From: Bacteroidota bacterium
Lineage (GTDB): Bacteria; Bacteroidota; Bacteroidia; Chitinophagales; Chitinophagaceae
Reading direction: 5' to 3'
DNA: 61,328 bases
Assembly: GCA_018268085.1 (NCBI GenBank)
Contig: JAFDXE010000027.1
Span: forward strand, 1-61,328
Part shown: one piece after another, positions 35,540 to 45,200 of the stretch
Layout of the letters: each line of letters begins with the position of its first letter
Position numbering within the stretch: position 1 is the stretch's first letter
The notes under the pieces: generated by a model
Seen by the model: only the letters and a program-made list of their open reading frames with translations
Database searches by the model: none
What the model was told of the DNA's origin: nothing
Position numbers and translations under genes: made by a program

Positions 35540-36376
35540 ATGCCGCACCAGGAATTAGCAGATACACTTTTTGCCGGTAAAACCGGGAACGCCGATCTGA
35601 GATCGTATTTACAGAAATTATGTAATGAAGCTCCCTATTTTGCCATCGCCCAGTTTTTCTTATTAAAAGAAACCCCTGCTTCAGATTTCAATTACAGGAA
35701 AGTTGCGGCGAAAACGGCCGTTCATTTTAATAATCCATTATGGTTGCGCAGGGAACTGGGAAGAAAAATGGTAGAAACAGTGGAAACGGCAACTGTTGAA
35801 GATACTCCGGTGACGGAGGAAAAAATCGTGGTTCCATCCGTACCAGAAACAGAACCGGTGACAGAAACCCACGTAATACCAGAAGAAACAGCACCCGAAC
35901 CTATACCTGGAATGTCGGAAATGCAGGTGGCTGAACCAGCAATACAGGAACCTTTGGAAGCACAGCAGGCCGTTGCAGAAGTGGTAAAAAAAGAGAAGAA
36001 GGATAAGGAAGAATTGTTGTTTGAACCCCTCTATACCACCGACTATTTCGCTTCGCAGGGTATTAAACTGAGCGAAGAAATACAATCGGGTGATAAACTG
36101 GGAAAACAATTAAGAAGTTTTACCGACTGGCTGAAGACGATGAAGAAACTGCACCAGGGAAAGATTCCTGAATCACAATCATTAGATGCTACGGTGCAGA
36201 AACTGGCAGAAAAAAGCAATAAAGAAGACGAAATCATTACCGAATCTATGGCTGAAGTATTTGCCAGTCAAGGCAAGAAAGATAAAGCGATCGACGTATA
36301 TCAAAAATTAAGTTTGCTTAATCCTTCTAAAAGCGCTTACTTTGCAGCCAAAATTGAATTTTTAAAAGAAAACTGA
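35540..36376 (+). CDS. unassigned protein with C-terminal TPR-like segment
   Basis: A 278-residue soluble protein with three parts. Residues 1-75 are globular (LADTLFAGKTGNADLRSYLQKL, YFAIAQFFLLKE). Residues 80-150 are an acidic Glu/Pro/Val-rich linker. Residues 170-278 are helical, ending EVFASQGKKDKAIDVYQKLSLLNPSKSAYFAAKIEFL, which reads as one tetratricopeptide-like hairpin. It lies between lptE and secG, 1 bp before the secG ATG. The function is unknown; the position suggests a role in envelope assembly. Confidence 0.8.
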   Translation: MPHQELADTLFAGKTGNADLRSYLQKLCNEAPYFAIAQFFLLKETPASDFNYRKVAAKTAVHFNNPLWLRRELGRKMVETVETATVEDTPVTEEKIVVPSVPETEPVTETHVIPEETAPEPIPGMSEMQVAEPAIQEPLEAQQAVAEVVKKEKKDKEELLFEPLYTTDYFASQGIKLSEEIQSGDKLGKQLRSFTDWLKTMKKLHQGKIPESQSLDATVQKLAEKSNKEDEIITESMAEVFASQGKKDKAIDVYQKLSLLNPSKSAYFAAKIEFLKEN

Positions 36377-36377
36377 T

Positions 36378-36746
36378 ATGTTAGTAATTTTTGGTGTGTT
36401 GATCATCCTGGCCTCTGTGATTCTCGGAATGATCGTATTGATACAAAACCCTAAAGGCGGCGGCCTTACCGGTTCATTAAGTGGTTTCAGCAACCAGCTT
36501 ATGGGTGTTAAACAAACTACCGATGTCCTGGAAAAAGGAACCTGGATATTTGCTGCAGTTGTTGGATTGCTTTGCCTCGTGTCTCCTGCTTTTATTCCGA
36601 AAGACACCGGCGGTTCATCTAAAAACCAGGAACTGTTGAACAACATGAACACAACGGCACCTGCTGCTACACCAAAAGCAACCACTCCGTCAACCAATAC
36701 CGTTACAATGCCAGCACCAAAAGGGCCGGATTCTACCGTAAAATAA
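36378..36746 (+). CDS. secG: preprotein translocase subunit SecG
   Basis: A 122-residue membrane protein of the Sec translocon. Two transmembrane helices flank the conserved loop VLIQNPKGGGLTGSLSGFSNQLMG; the second helix is FAAVVGLLCLVSPAFI. The Thr/Pro/Ala-rich tail after residue 85 is typical of Bacteroidota SecG. It is the last gene of the miaB operon, directly followed by a terminator. Confidence 0.96.
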   Translation: MLVIFGVLIILASVILGMIVLIQNPKGGGLTGSLSGFSNQLMGVKQTTDVLEKGTWIFAAVVGLLCLVSPAFIPKDTGGSSKNQELLNNMNTTAPAATPKATTPSTNTVTMPAPKGPDSTVK

Positions 36747-36766
36747 TCTGTTCGAAAAATAGTAAG

Positions 36767-36796
36767 AACCTCGCTGTTAATGGCGGGGTTTTTTAT
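36767..36796 (+). terminator. intrinsic terminator of the miaB-secG operon
   Basis: AACCTCGC / GCGGGGTT form an 8-bp stem with one G-T pair around TGTTAATG, followed by TTTTTATTTTA. Confidence 0.88.
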
Positions 36797-36823
36797 TTTA
36801 CTTTGTTGTCATTATCATACATC

Positions 36824-37843
36824 ATGAAAAGAATTCTTTCCATAATACTCATCCTTGCCGTTATCCTGGGCGCTTACACCGCATGGAATTTATTCGGCTC
36901 AACGGTTACGCCGCCACCGGGTAAATATTTTTATATAACTACCGGCGCAGATTATGCCGAAGTAAAAAAGAATCTTCTCGAACAAAAAATTATCAGCAGT
37001 GGATTTTTTTTCGACCGTGTGGCCAAACAGGTGAAGTATGATCAGCGCATCCGGCCGGGGCGCTATGAAATAAAAAAAGGGAATCTTATTAACCTTGTAA
37101 GAATGCTGAAAGCAGGCAATCAATCTGCTGTACGATTTGTGATCACCAAACTCCGTACAAAGGAAGACCTGGCTGGTAAAATCGGAAATTATTTTGAGGC
37201 CGACTCCGCAAAAGTGATGCAGTTTATCGGCAACAACGATTCGCTTAAAAATTATAACCTCGATACGAATACCGTAATGACGCTCATCATTCCCAACACT
37301 TATTTATTCTGGTGGAATAGTTCGGTTAAAAATATATTTGATCGTTTTGCCACGCAGAAGAAAAATTTCTGGGAAGGAAAAAGAACAGCAAAAGCGGCCG
37401 CACTTAACCTGAGCCCGGAACAGGTGTATACCATGGCAAGTATTGTGGAAGAAGAAACCAATCAACCGGAAGACAAAGGAAAAATTGCCAGTACTTATAT
37501 CAATCGCCTGTCGAGAGGAATGAAACTGGAAGCCGATCCTACGGTGAAATTTGCCATGCGTGATTTTGGACTAAAGAGAATCCTGTATGGTCACCTCGCC
37601 TATCCGTCGCCGTATAACACCTATCAGCAAACAGGATTACCACCCGGACCAATCTGCACACCATCTATCAATACCATTGATGCCGTACTCGATGCGCCTA
37701 AAACAAATTATTTATTCTTTGTAGCCAAACCCGATCTGCGTGGGTATTCTAATTTTGCAGAAACCTATCCGCAACACCTGGCTTTCGCTAAAGCATACCA
37801 GCAGGCATTGGATAGTTTAATGAAAGTAAAAAGTGAACGGTAA
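36824..37843 (+). CDS. mltG: endolytic transglycosylase MltG
   Basis: A 339-residue inner-membrane lytic transglycosylase that cuts nascent peptidoglycan strands and sets their length. One N-terminal helix (about residues 4-20) is followed by a LysM-like segment and the YceG domain. The catalytic Glu lies in YTMASIVEEETNQPEDKGKIAS, and LEADPTVKFA and YNTYQQTGLPPGPIC are family signatures. The ATG at 36824 is preferred to one at 36803, since it places the basic residues directly before the helix. Confidence 0.95.
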   Translation: MKRILSIILILAVILGAYTAWNLFGSTVTPPPGKYFYITTGADYAEVKKNLLEQKIISSGFFFDRVAKQVKYDQRIRPGRYEIKKGNLINLVRMLKAGNQSAVRFVITKLRTKEDLAGKIGNYFEADSAKVMQFIGNNDSLKNYNLDTNTVMTLIIPNTYLFWWNSSVKNIFDRFATQKKNFWEGKRTAKAAALNLSPEQVYTMASIVEEETNQPEDKGKIASTYINRLSRGMKLEADPTVKFAMRDFGLKRILYGHLAYPSPYNTYQQTGLPPGPICTPSINTIDAVLDAPKTNYLFFVAKPDLRGYSNFAETYPQHLAFAKAYQQALDSLMKVKSER

Positions 37844-37854
37844 TACAACAGCAC

Positions 37855-38817
37855 GTGACAAAATTCGAAAGATTACTCATCACTAAAACACCCATCGCTT
37901 TTGTGTTGCGCAAGAGCAAGCACTGGTATTTCCCTGGCTTTGAAGGTGTGGCGTTTTATGATGTATTGCGATTCTTTTATTTGCAGATCAAAACACACGG
38001 ACTTACAGAAAGAGCATCAGCAGTTGCGTATAATTTTATCATGGCCATTCCGCCGTCGCTATTGTTTTTATTCACGCTGATCCCAAACCTTCCTTTCATT
38101 TCAAAGAAAAGCATTCAAATGCAATTGCATGCATTGGTGATCGATATTGTACCTTCTAAAGTGTACAACAGGGAATTATTAAAATTCGTTGATTCATTTA
38201 TTTACGGAAATAAAATCGGGCTTCTTTCATTCGGACTACTATTCTCTTTATTTTTTGCATCAAATGCGATGATGGGTGTGCTACGTTCGTTCAACAGGAA
38301 ATACGTAGGATTTGAAAAGATACAAGGATTAAAAAGACGGTGGACAGCCATCAAACTTACCATCATCATTTTTGCATTGGTACTCGGATATTTTATTTTA
38401 TTGATTTCACAGGGTGCATTATTAAAAATGCTTGTAGCAGATAAGGGCTGGCGGGATGTGATCTACTACACCCGGTGGCTGATGATCCTCTTACTGATAT
38501 TTTATGCCATCGGTTTTATTTTCAAATTTGCACCGGCTGTAAAAAACAGGTGGAAGCTTGTTTCACCCGGAACCATTATCACTACTTTCCTGAGCATCAT
38601 TTCCACCCTCGCATTTTCCTGGTTTGTAAACAGTTTCGGCAGGTATAATTTACTGTACGGATCTATTGGTACCATTATGGTGGTGATGGCACTGATCTAT
38701 CTCAATTCACTGGCAATTCTTATCGGCTTTGAGCTGAATGTGAGTATCAAATCACTGAAAGCAATTTCAGAACAAAGAGAACAGGATGAAAAAATGGCAA
38801 ACGAACGAAATGGATAA
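37855..38817 (+). CDS. YihY/BrkB family membrane protein
   Basis: A 320-residue inner-membrane protein with about six helices. The YihY/BrkB opening is HGLTERASAVAYNFIMAIPPSLLFLF; NAMMGVLRSFNRKY and the LNSLAILIGFELNVSI end are also conserved. The family was once called RNase BN, which is not supported. The first codon is GTG at 37855. It lies 11 bp after mltG and should be co-transcribed. Confidence 0.93.
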   Translation: MTKFERLLITKTPIAFVLRKSKHWYFPGFEGVAFYDVLRFFYLQIKTHGLTERASAVAYNFIMAIPPSLLFLFTLIPNLPFISKKSIQMQLHALVIDIVPSKVYNRELLKFVDSFIYGNKIGLLSFGLLFSLFFASNAMMGVLRSFNRKYVGFEKIQGLKRRWTAIKLTIIIFALVLGYFILLISQGALLKMLVADKGWRDVIYYTRWLMILLLIFYAIGFIFKFAPAVKNRWKLVSPGTIITTFLSIISTLAFSWFVNSFGRYNLLYGSIGTIMVVMALIYLNSLAILIGFELNVSIKSLKAISEQREQDEKMANERNG

Positions 38818-38871
38818 GTGGTATTGCTGTTGACATGAATCTTTATAACTTAGAATTAAAAAATAATAATT

Positions 38872-39471
38872 ATGAAAAAGATACTCTTTGCCGCGATTGT
38901 TGCCTTAACAGGAATGGCCTTTTCACTTACCACCGTTTTACCAATCGGCGCCGATATGCCGAAAGCCGATGTAAAAATGAAAGACGTTTCAGGTAAAGAT
39001 GTAAGTATAAAAGATGCGGTAAAAACAAACGGTGTGCTGGTAATGTTCAGTTGCAATACCTGCCCTTATGTAATAAAGAATGAAGAACGCACCATCGCCA
39101 TTGGAGAATTTGCACAAAAAATGAATGTAGGTGTAATCCTGCTGAACAGCAATGAAGCACAAAGAACTTCTGATGACAGTTTCGAAGAGATGAAAAAATA
39201 TGCAGCAGAAAAAAAATACAACTGGAGTTATGTGATGGATCAGAACAATGAAGTGGCGGATGCTTTTGGTGCTAATCGTACACCGGAATGTTTCCTGTTC
39301 GACAAAAACCTGAAACTTGTGTATCATGGTGCCATTGACGACAATCCTTCAGATGAAACAAAAGTTACGAGGCATCATTTACGGGAAGCCATCAATGAAC
39401 TCGCAGGCGGAAAAGAAATCACAGTTAAGGAAAGCAGAAGCGTAGGCTGTTCCATTAAAAGAAAATCGTAA
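38872..39471 (+). CDS. thioredoxin-fold (AhpC/TSA-like) exported protein
   Basis: A 199-residue thioredoxin-fold protein. An N-terminal hydrophobic segment (residues 4-22) should export it. The redox motif is CNTCPY (Cys61, Cys64), followed by FGANRTPECFLFDKNLKLVYHG, where TPECF holds the cis-Pro loop. This matches the group of AhpC/TSA-family proteins common in Bacteroidota with unknown partners. One extra Cys lies near the C-terminus (VGCSIKRKS). It has its own terminator. Confidence 0.9.
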   Translation: MKKILFAAIVALTGMAFSLTTVLPIGADMPKADVKMKDVSGKDVSIKDAVKTNGVLVMFSCNTCPYVIKNEERTIAIGEFAQKMNVGVILLNSNEAQRTSDDSFEEMKKYAAEKKYNWSYVMDQNNEVADAFGANRTPECFLFDKNLKLVYHGAIDDNPSDETKVTRHHLREAINELAGGKEITVKESRSVGCSIKRKS

Positions 39472-39494
39472 CCACTAAATTAATGTAAGTGTAC

Positions 39495-39527
39495 ACGGGG
39501 TAATGTAGCGCATTATCCCGTTTTTTA
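39495..39527 (+). terminator. intrinsic terminator
   Basis: ACGGGGTAATG / CATTATCCCGT form an 11-bp stem with one G-T pair around TAGCG, followed by a run of T. Confidence 0.9.
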
Positions 39528-39534
39528 TTATAGC

Positions 39535-40098
39535 TTAATTACCAGGCGGCACCGGGGCCATTTCCAGCTTTGGGCTGCTTTCAATATCCGGTTCCAGGTT
39601 TTTTATTTCTTTATTCCTGGCAGCCGCTTCTTCCATTGCTTCACGGAATTCGGCTTCACTCAGTTCCTTTTCATAAAATCTCCTGTAACCGGTATTCGTA
39701 TTGATGATATAAGTTGCCGGTATGGCGCCAGACCAGATTTTATGTACCCGAGGGCAAAAATAATCTGCATTCGTTTCATCCAGCCAGGCAAATTTGGCCT
39801 TGTATTGATGTTTAGTAACAAAACTGTCGATCCTGGCCGGGTATGCAGCCGGTAAATCGAGGCTAATGAGTACGAGTGTAGCTTTTGTGGTTGTATTACC
39901 TGAAATCACTTTCATAAACCCGGGTATCTCGGCAACGCAGGGTTTGCAGAATGTAGCCCAGAAATTAATCACCAGTATGCCACTGTCTTTCCATTGCATC
40001 ATTTTCTCAACATCCGTAATTTTCCACTTTTTAATTTTCTGGCTATGCCCGTGTGTACACACACTCAATATCAGCCACAGTACTATTACTTTTTTCAT
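39535..40098 (-). CDS. TlpA-like thiol-disulfide oxidoreductase
   Basis: A 187-residue periplasmic thioredoxin. The start at 40098 (MKKVIVLWL) gives a signal peptide ending GHS with Gln first; an upstream in-frame start at 40173 would add 25 residues with no signal character. The active site is NFWATFCKPCVAEIPGF (Cys51, Cys54), with the cis-Pro loop in IPATYIIN. A charged and proline-rich tail follows. TlpA/ResA-type proteins reduce disulfides, for example in cytochrome c maturation. It converges on the preceding gene, sharing the terminator region. Confidence 0.92.
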   Translation of the reverse strand: MKKVIVLWLILSVCTHGHSQKIKKWKITDVEKMMQWKDSGILVINFWATFCKPCVAEIPGFMKVISGNTTTKATLVLISLDLPAAYPARIDSFVTKHQYKAKFAWLDETNADYFCPRVHKIWSGAIPATYIINTNTGYRRFYEKELSEAEFREAMEEAAARNKEIKNLEPDIESSPKLEMAPVPPGN

Positions 40099-40243
40099 AT
40101 TCCTAAAGTAAGAAAAAAATGGCTTTGTTTCCAGGTTACAGTGAATTTGCGGTGGGTTTGGACAATCCCCCATTAACCACTAATTTCGCAGGGCAAAAAA
40201 AAGGGAATTGTCCCGATAAATTCAAGAAAATAAACGTACAAAT

Positions 40244-41632
40244 ATGGCATACGATGTAATCGTTTTAGGTAGTGGCCCGGGAGGTTATCCCGCTGCAATA
40301 AGAGCCAGTCAGCTTGGTAAAAAAGTAGCAATTGTAGAACGTGAAAGCCTGGGTGGGATTTGTTTGAACTGGGGTTGTATCCCAACCAAAGCATTGCTAA
40401 AAAGTGCCAGCGTGTTTGAATATGCAAAACATGCTGCTGATTATGGTATCAATGTATCTGCACCTACAGCCAATTTCGATGGCGTGATCAAACGCAGTCG
40501 CGGAGTTGCCGACAAGATGAGTAAAGGAGTTCAGTTCCTGATGAAGAAGAATAAGATTGACGTGATCATGGGCAATGGTAAACTGGTTGCTGCCAATAAA
40601 CTGGAAGTAACGGCTGCTGATGGAACGAAACAAGTACTGGAAGCAAAGCATATCATTATTGCTACCGGCGGCAGGGCAAGACAACTGCCATCAATGCCTA
40701 TTGATGGAAAGAAAATTATCGGTTACCGCGAGGCTATGGTTTTACCTAAACAGCCAAAAAGCATGATCATTTGCGGAAGCGGCGCCATAGGTTCTGAATT
40801 CGCTTATTTCTATAACAGCATTGGTACAAAAGTTACGATTGTAGAATTCCTGCCAAGGATAGTTCCGGTTGAAGATGAGGATATCAGTAAAGAGCTGGAA
40901 AGACAATTTAAAAAACAGGGCATGACGATAATGACCAACAGTGAAGTAACAAAAGTGGATACATCGGGTGAAGGCGTTAAAGCAACCATTAAATCTGCTT
41001 CAGGTGAAGTGGTACTGGAAGCGGATATCCTGTTAAGCGCTGTTGGTGTTGTTGCCAACATTGAAAACATCGGGTTGGAACAATTGGGTGTAAAAACAGA
41101 CAAAGGCAAAATTATTGTGGATGCAAACCAACAGACAAATATCCCTGGAATATACGCAATAGGTGATTGCACACCGGGTCAGGCATTAGCGCATGTGGCT
41201 GCTAAAGAAGGGATCAATGCATCTGAACACCTGGCTGGTCATAAAATAACGCCAATGGATTATAACAATATTCCGGGATGTACCTATTGTACACCGGAGA
41301 TTGCATCAGTAGGTTATACAGAAAAAGCGGCTAAGGATGCAGGTTATGAAGTGAAAGTTGGAAAGTTCCCATTCATGGCAAGTGGTAAAGCAAGTGCAGC
41401 CGGTGCAACCGACGGATTTGTAAAAGTGATTTTTGATGCGAAATACGGCGAGTTTCTCGGATGCCACATGATTGGTATGAACGTAACAGAGATGATCGCT
41501 GAAGCGGTTGTAGCCCGTAAGCTGGAAACAACAGCACATGAAATATTAAATGCCGTTCACCCCCATCCTACCATGAGTGAAGCCATGAAAGAGGCAACAG
41601 CCGTTGCGTATGGTGAGGCTACTGATATTTAA
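40244..41632 (+). CDS. lpd: dihydrolipoyl dehydrogenase
   Basis: A 462-residue FAD enzyme (E3) that reoxidises dihydrolipoamide of the 2-oxoacid dehydrogenase complexes with NAD+. FAD motif GSGPGGYPAAIRA (9-21), redox-active disulfide GGICLNWGCIPTK (Cys40, Cys45), NAD motif GSGAIGSEFAYFY and the second FAD motif YAIGDCTPGQALAH are all present. The C-terminal His-Glu pair is in HPHPTMSEA. No other complex subunit is adjacent. A clear terminator follows. Confidence 0.97.
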   Translation: MAYDVIVLGSGPGGYPAAIRASQLGKKVAIVERESLGGICLNWGCIPTKALLKSASVFEYAKHAADYGINVSAPTANFDGVIKRSRGVADKMSKGVQFLMKKNKIDVIMGNGKLVAANKLEVTAADGTKQVLEAKHIIIATGGRARQLPSMPIDGKKIIGYREAMVLPKQPKSMIICGSGAIGSEFAYFYNSIGTKVTIVEFLPRIVPVEDEDISKELERQFKKQGMTIMTNSEVTKVDTSGEGVKATIKSASGEVVLEADILLSAVGVVANIENIGLEQLGVKTDKGKIIVDANQQTNIPGIYAIGDCTPGQALAHVAAKEGINASEHLAGHKITPMDYNNIPGCTYCTPEIASVGYTEKAAKDAGYEVKVGKFPFMASGKASAAGATDGFVKVIFDAKYGEFLGCHMIGMNVTEMIAEAVVARKLETTAHEILNAVHPHPTMSEAMKEATAVAYGEATDI

Positions 41633-41656
41633 ATAAATAATTCATTCAACTCATAC

Positions 41657-41685
41657 ACTGCCCGTTCCAACAACGGGCAGTTTTC
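41657..41685 (+). terminator. intrinsic terminator of lpd
   Basis: ACTGCCCGTT / AACGGGCAGT form a perfect 10-bp stem around CCAAC, followed by TTTTC. Confidence 0.85.
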
Positions 41686-41700
41686 ATTAAATTTATAGAA

Positions 41701-42120
41701 ATGAGCGATGTTGATATTACGATGGATATATTAAAAGCTATGCTGGTAGCAAAGCCTGAATCGGTTTTTATTAAAAGCCTGTATGATCAGTATTGTAATC
41801 GGGGCGGTCTCAGCAAAAAACAACTGGAAGGCCTGTATGCAAAAGCACTTAAGATAGATTCGATACCGCCAGGAAAGCTTGCCACGCTTGAAGCCATCAT
41901 CAAAAAGAAACCAACAAGATATAAATCGGATGCACCGGCGCAGGTGGCTGCGTTGCAAAAAAATGAAACAGTCGGACAAACCATTGATGCCATTCTCTCC
42001 AAATACCCGATGCACAAAAGGCTGTTGTTTTTACAATCCAAATACAAAAACAATGATCCGATCAGTGCAGCAGAAATAAGTGAAATTGAAAAATTTAAAT
42101 TGTTATTGTTGAAAGGTTAA
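41701..42120 (+). CDS. small helical protein of unknown function
   Basis: A 139-residue protein without a signal peptide or membrane segment. It is nearly all predicted helix and strongly basic: MDILKAMLVAKPESVFIKSLYDQYCNRGGLSKKQLEGLYAKAL, a Lys-rich middle and IEKFKLLLLKG at the end. The repeated KKQLEGL and PMHKRLLFLQSKYK segments give a two-part look. I recognise no family. It starts 69 bp after the lpd stop with the lpd terminator between. Confidence 0.65.
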   Translation: MSDVDITMDILKAMLVAKPESVFIKSLYDQYCNRGGLSKKQLEGLYAKALKIDSIPPGKLATLEAIIKKKPTRYKSDAPAQVAALQKNETVGQTIDAILSKYPMHKRLLFLQSKYKNNDPISAAEISEIEKFKLLLLKG

Positions 42121-42152
42121 CGCCGGCATCACAGCCTAAGTACGTTTCTCTT

Positions 42153-42194
42153 TTATAAAAAAACCGGGTGCAGTAATTATACAACACCCGGTTT
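42153..42194 (-). terminator. intrinsic terminator of the T9SS surface-protein gene
   Basis: AAACCGGGTG / CACCCGGTTT form a 10-bp stem around a 14-nt loop, followed on the minus strand by TTTTATAAAAG. Confidence 0.9.
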
Positions 42195-42211
42195 ATGTTT
42201 TATGAAAACGA

Positions 42212-45200
42212 TTAGTGTTTAATCACCAGCCGCTCATGGTATTCTTCAGCGCCGGCTTTTACTTTCAGCACATAGGTTCCGGAAGCAAGTTTACCAAGAT
42301 TATTTAGTTGTATTAACTGGTTTCCGGCATTATCTGTAGTGAAAGATTGTTGCAGTACAAGTTGACCTTTCGCATTGTACAGGCTGATCAATCCTGTAAC
42401 TTTTTCATTGGTGAAGAACGACAGGCGCACATCAGTTGTAACGGGGTTTGGAGAAACGATCAGATGCCCGTTAGTTCCCAGGCGAATGATGGCCACCTGG
42501 CTAAGTCTTTCCTGTGCATCTTCATCTTTGGAACGCAACCTGTAATACAAAACATTGGCCGATACACCTGCGAGATTGTCGATAAAGTTGTACCGGTCAT
42601 TTGTTCCTGCATTGCGTGCTGCTACACTTCCAATTGTTGTAAATCCGTTAGCCTGCGAACTTGTTGAACGTTCTACATAATGCCTGTTTACATTTGATTC
42701 ATTTACCACATCCCACACCAGTTTCACACTACCGCCTGCAAAAATAGCTTTGAATGAAAGCAATGATAATGGTACGGTGTTCGTTGGTCTTACAATGATG
42801 TGAATCGTTGCGTTTGTGCATGCCTGTGGTGTTCCGTTATCGCAGGTTGTATAAGGAAAATCTATTGCGCCGGTATATCCTGTGGCCGGTGTAAACGTCC
42901 AGGTTCCATTACTGTTCAATACCAGCGTTCCCACACCTGCTATTGTTGTATTTTGAGAGGTAATGGTTTGGCTGTCGTTTTCAGGATCGGTATCATTGAT
43001 CATTGCGTTTCCGCTTACTGGTGTTTCCAGTGCTGTGCTGGCATAATCATCGGCTGCAGCAGTAACATTTGCATGAATGGTTGGCACTACCGTAATGATC
43101 TGAATAGCTGTAGCACAGCGTGGCGCCGGTGAAGTATTATCGCAAACAGTGTAGGTTAATGTATCTGCACCTGTAAAACCAGGGTCAGGTGTGTATGTAA
43201 TTTCACCGGTTGCCGGATTTACAGAAGTTGTTCCGTGAGAAGGGCTAGCCGTTACCGCTACACTGGATGGCGTTAAAGCACCACCCGGATTTCCCGGCTC
43301 ATCGTTAGCTAATGTATTAAGGGTAACAGGTGTATTTTCTGTAGTAGTTGCAATATCTGTATTGGCCACCGGTGGATTTGTATTTACAGTATTATCAAGT
43401 ACGGTAATGGTAAGTAATACCGGCGGGCAGGGAGGTGCAGAAGACGGATAGCACACCGGCACATCAAAAAGAAATACGCCGGGTATATCGCTGATAAAAG
43501 TATAGGTTCCATCGCTGTTGATTACAGGCACTGCCACACCAGGGTTACCCGGCACTGCTGTTGGAGAGCCATAGGTACTTCCGGGTTCAACATTATCATT
43601 GGTACTAACGTTTCCGTTTACCTGCACATTCACATAAGTAACGTTAAAATCAGGATTTGGATTTTGCACCGGCGGTGCCACCAGTATATGCAATGTTGCG
43701 AAAGTACAGGTAGGTGTTGCATTGTTGTCGCATACAGAATAAATATATTCCGTTTCACCAAAGAAACCCGTTTCCGGTGTGAATGTAAAAGTGCCGTCGT
43801 TGTTTAATACAAGTACACCTACGCCAGGGTCAACTACATTTTGCGGTGTAACCGTTAATGCATCTCCTTCCGGATCGCTGTCGTTGAGTACAACATTTCC
43901 ATTTACGGAAGTATTAAATGGCGTTACATAATAATCATCTACTGCAATCACAAGGTTTATCGTACAATCGCACACACCCTGTACCGTTATGATCTGTATT
44001 GCTGTTGCACACAATGGTGTGGGTAAACTATTATCGCAAACAGAATAGGTTAATGTATCATGCCCGGTAAAACCGGTAACCGGTGTATAGGTAATATTTC
44101 CTGTTCCCGGATCAACGGTTGCCGTTCCGTTAGTTGGAGCAGCAGTAATGATTACGCTTGCAGGATTCAGCGATCCTCCCGGATTTCCAGGCTGATCATT
44201 TCCCAGCGTATTCAGCGTAACAGGAACATTCATATTGGTTGTATTGAAATCGGTATTTGCAACCGGGGGATTGGTAATAACGGTATTGTCGAGCACCGTT
44301 ATCGTTAATGTCACATTAGGGCAACCCGATAACTGACCGGGCGCACATACAGGAACATCAAAAACAAATATACCCGGAACACTGCTTACAAAAGTATAAG
44401 AACCATTAGGGTTTATTACCGGTAATGCCGGTCCGGGGTTACCAGGTTGTGCAGTAACGGTTGAATAAGTAGATCCGACAGCCACATCATCATTGGCACT
44501 AACGCTGCTGTTTAGGGGCAGATTAACATAGGTGATATTAATGTCCGGATTCGGATTACAGTTAGGAATATTTACGGAGAAAGAACCACCCGATTCTTCT
44601 ACTGTCCAGAACCAGGTATTGATGATACGAACATTACCAAAATCATCATCAAGGTTACTAACTGTTGCATTTCCGGTTCCGCCGATGGAAGGCGCAGGGA
44701 AAGTAGTGATCATGGTAGCACCGTAGTTACCATTCCATGCGTGACCAGGCGATACCTGGCCAGTATTGATGTTGGCAATACCGGCGCCGGTTGAGTTATT
44801 AAGATTGGATCCCTGCCCTGTTATCACGCCGAGAAAGCTGTCATCCCAAAACATTTTCAGGTTTAACACCGGAGCCGGCAACACCGTATTTAGTGTGAAT
44901 CCATAGAGATTATATTCAGGATCATACAATGGCATATTTACCCTGCCCCTTAATGTTGTTAACCGGATATTGATGGATGCATTGGTAGCCACCTGGTTCC
45001 CCAAACCATCGAAACCATTCCAGGTGATGGTATTGATACCAACCGGAACATTGTAGGCATATAAATACAAATCGGCGGTGTTAACCTGGTAGCCAGGCAC
45101 GCCGTTAAGATCGAGTAATACTTTTATATCTCCAGGAGCATACGTAGTATAGGGAATATAATAGAAACCCGGACAACCATACATGTTGCCCGTACCGGTA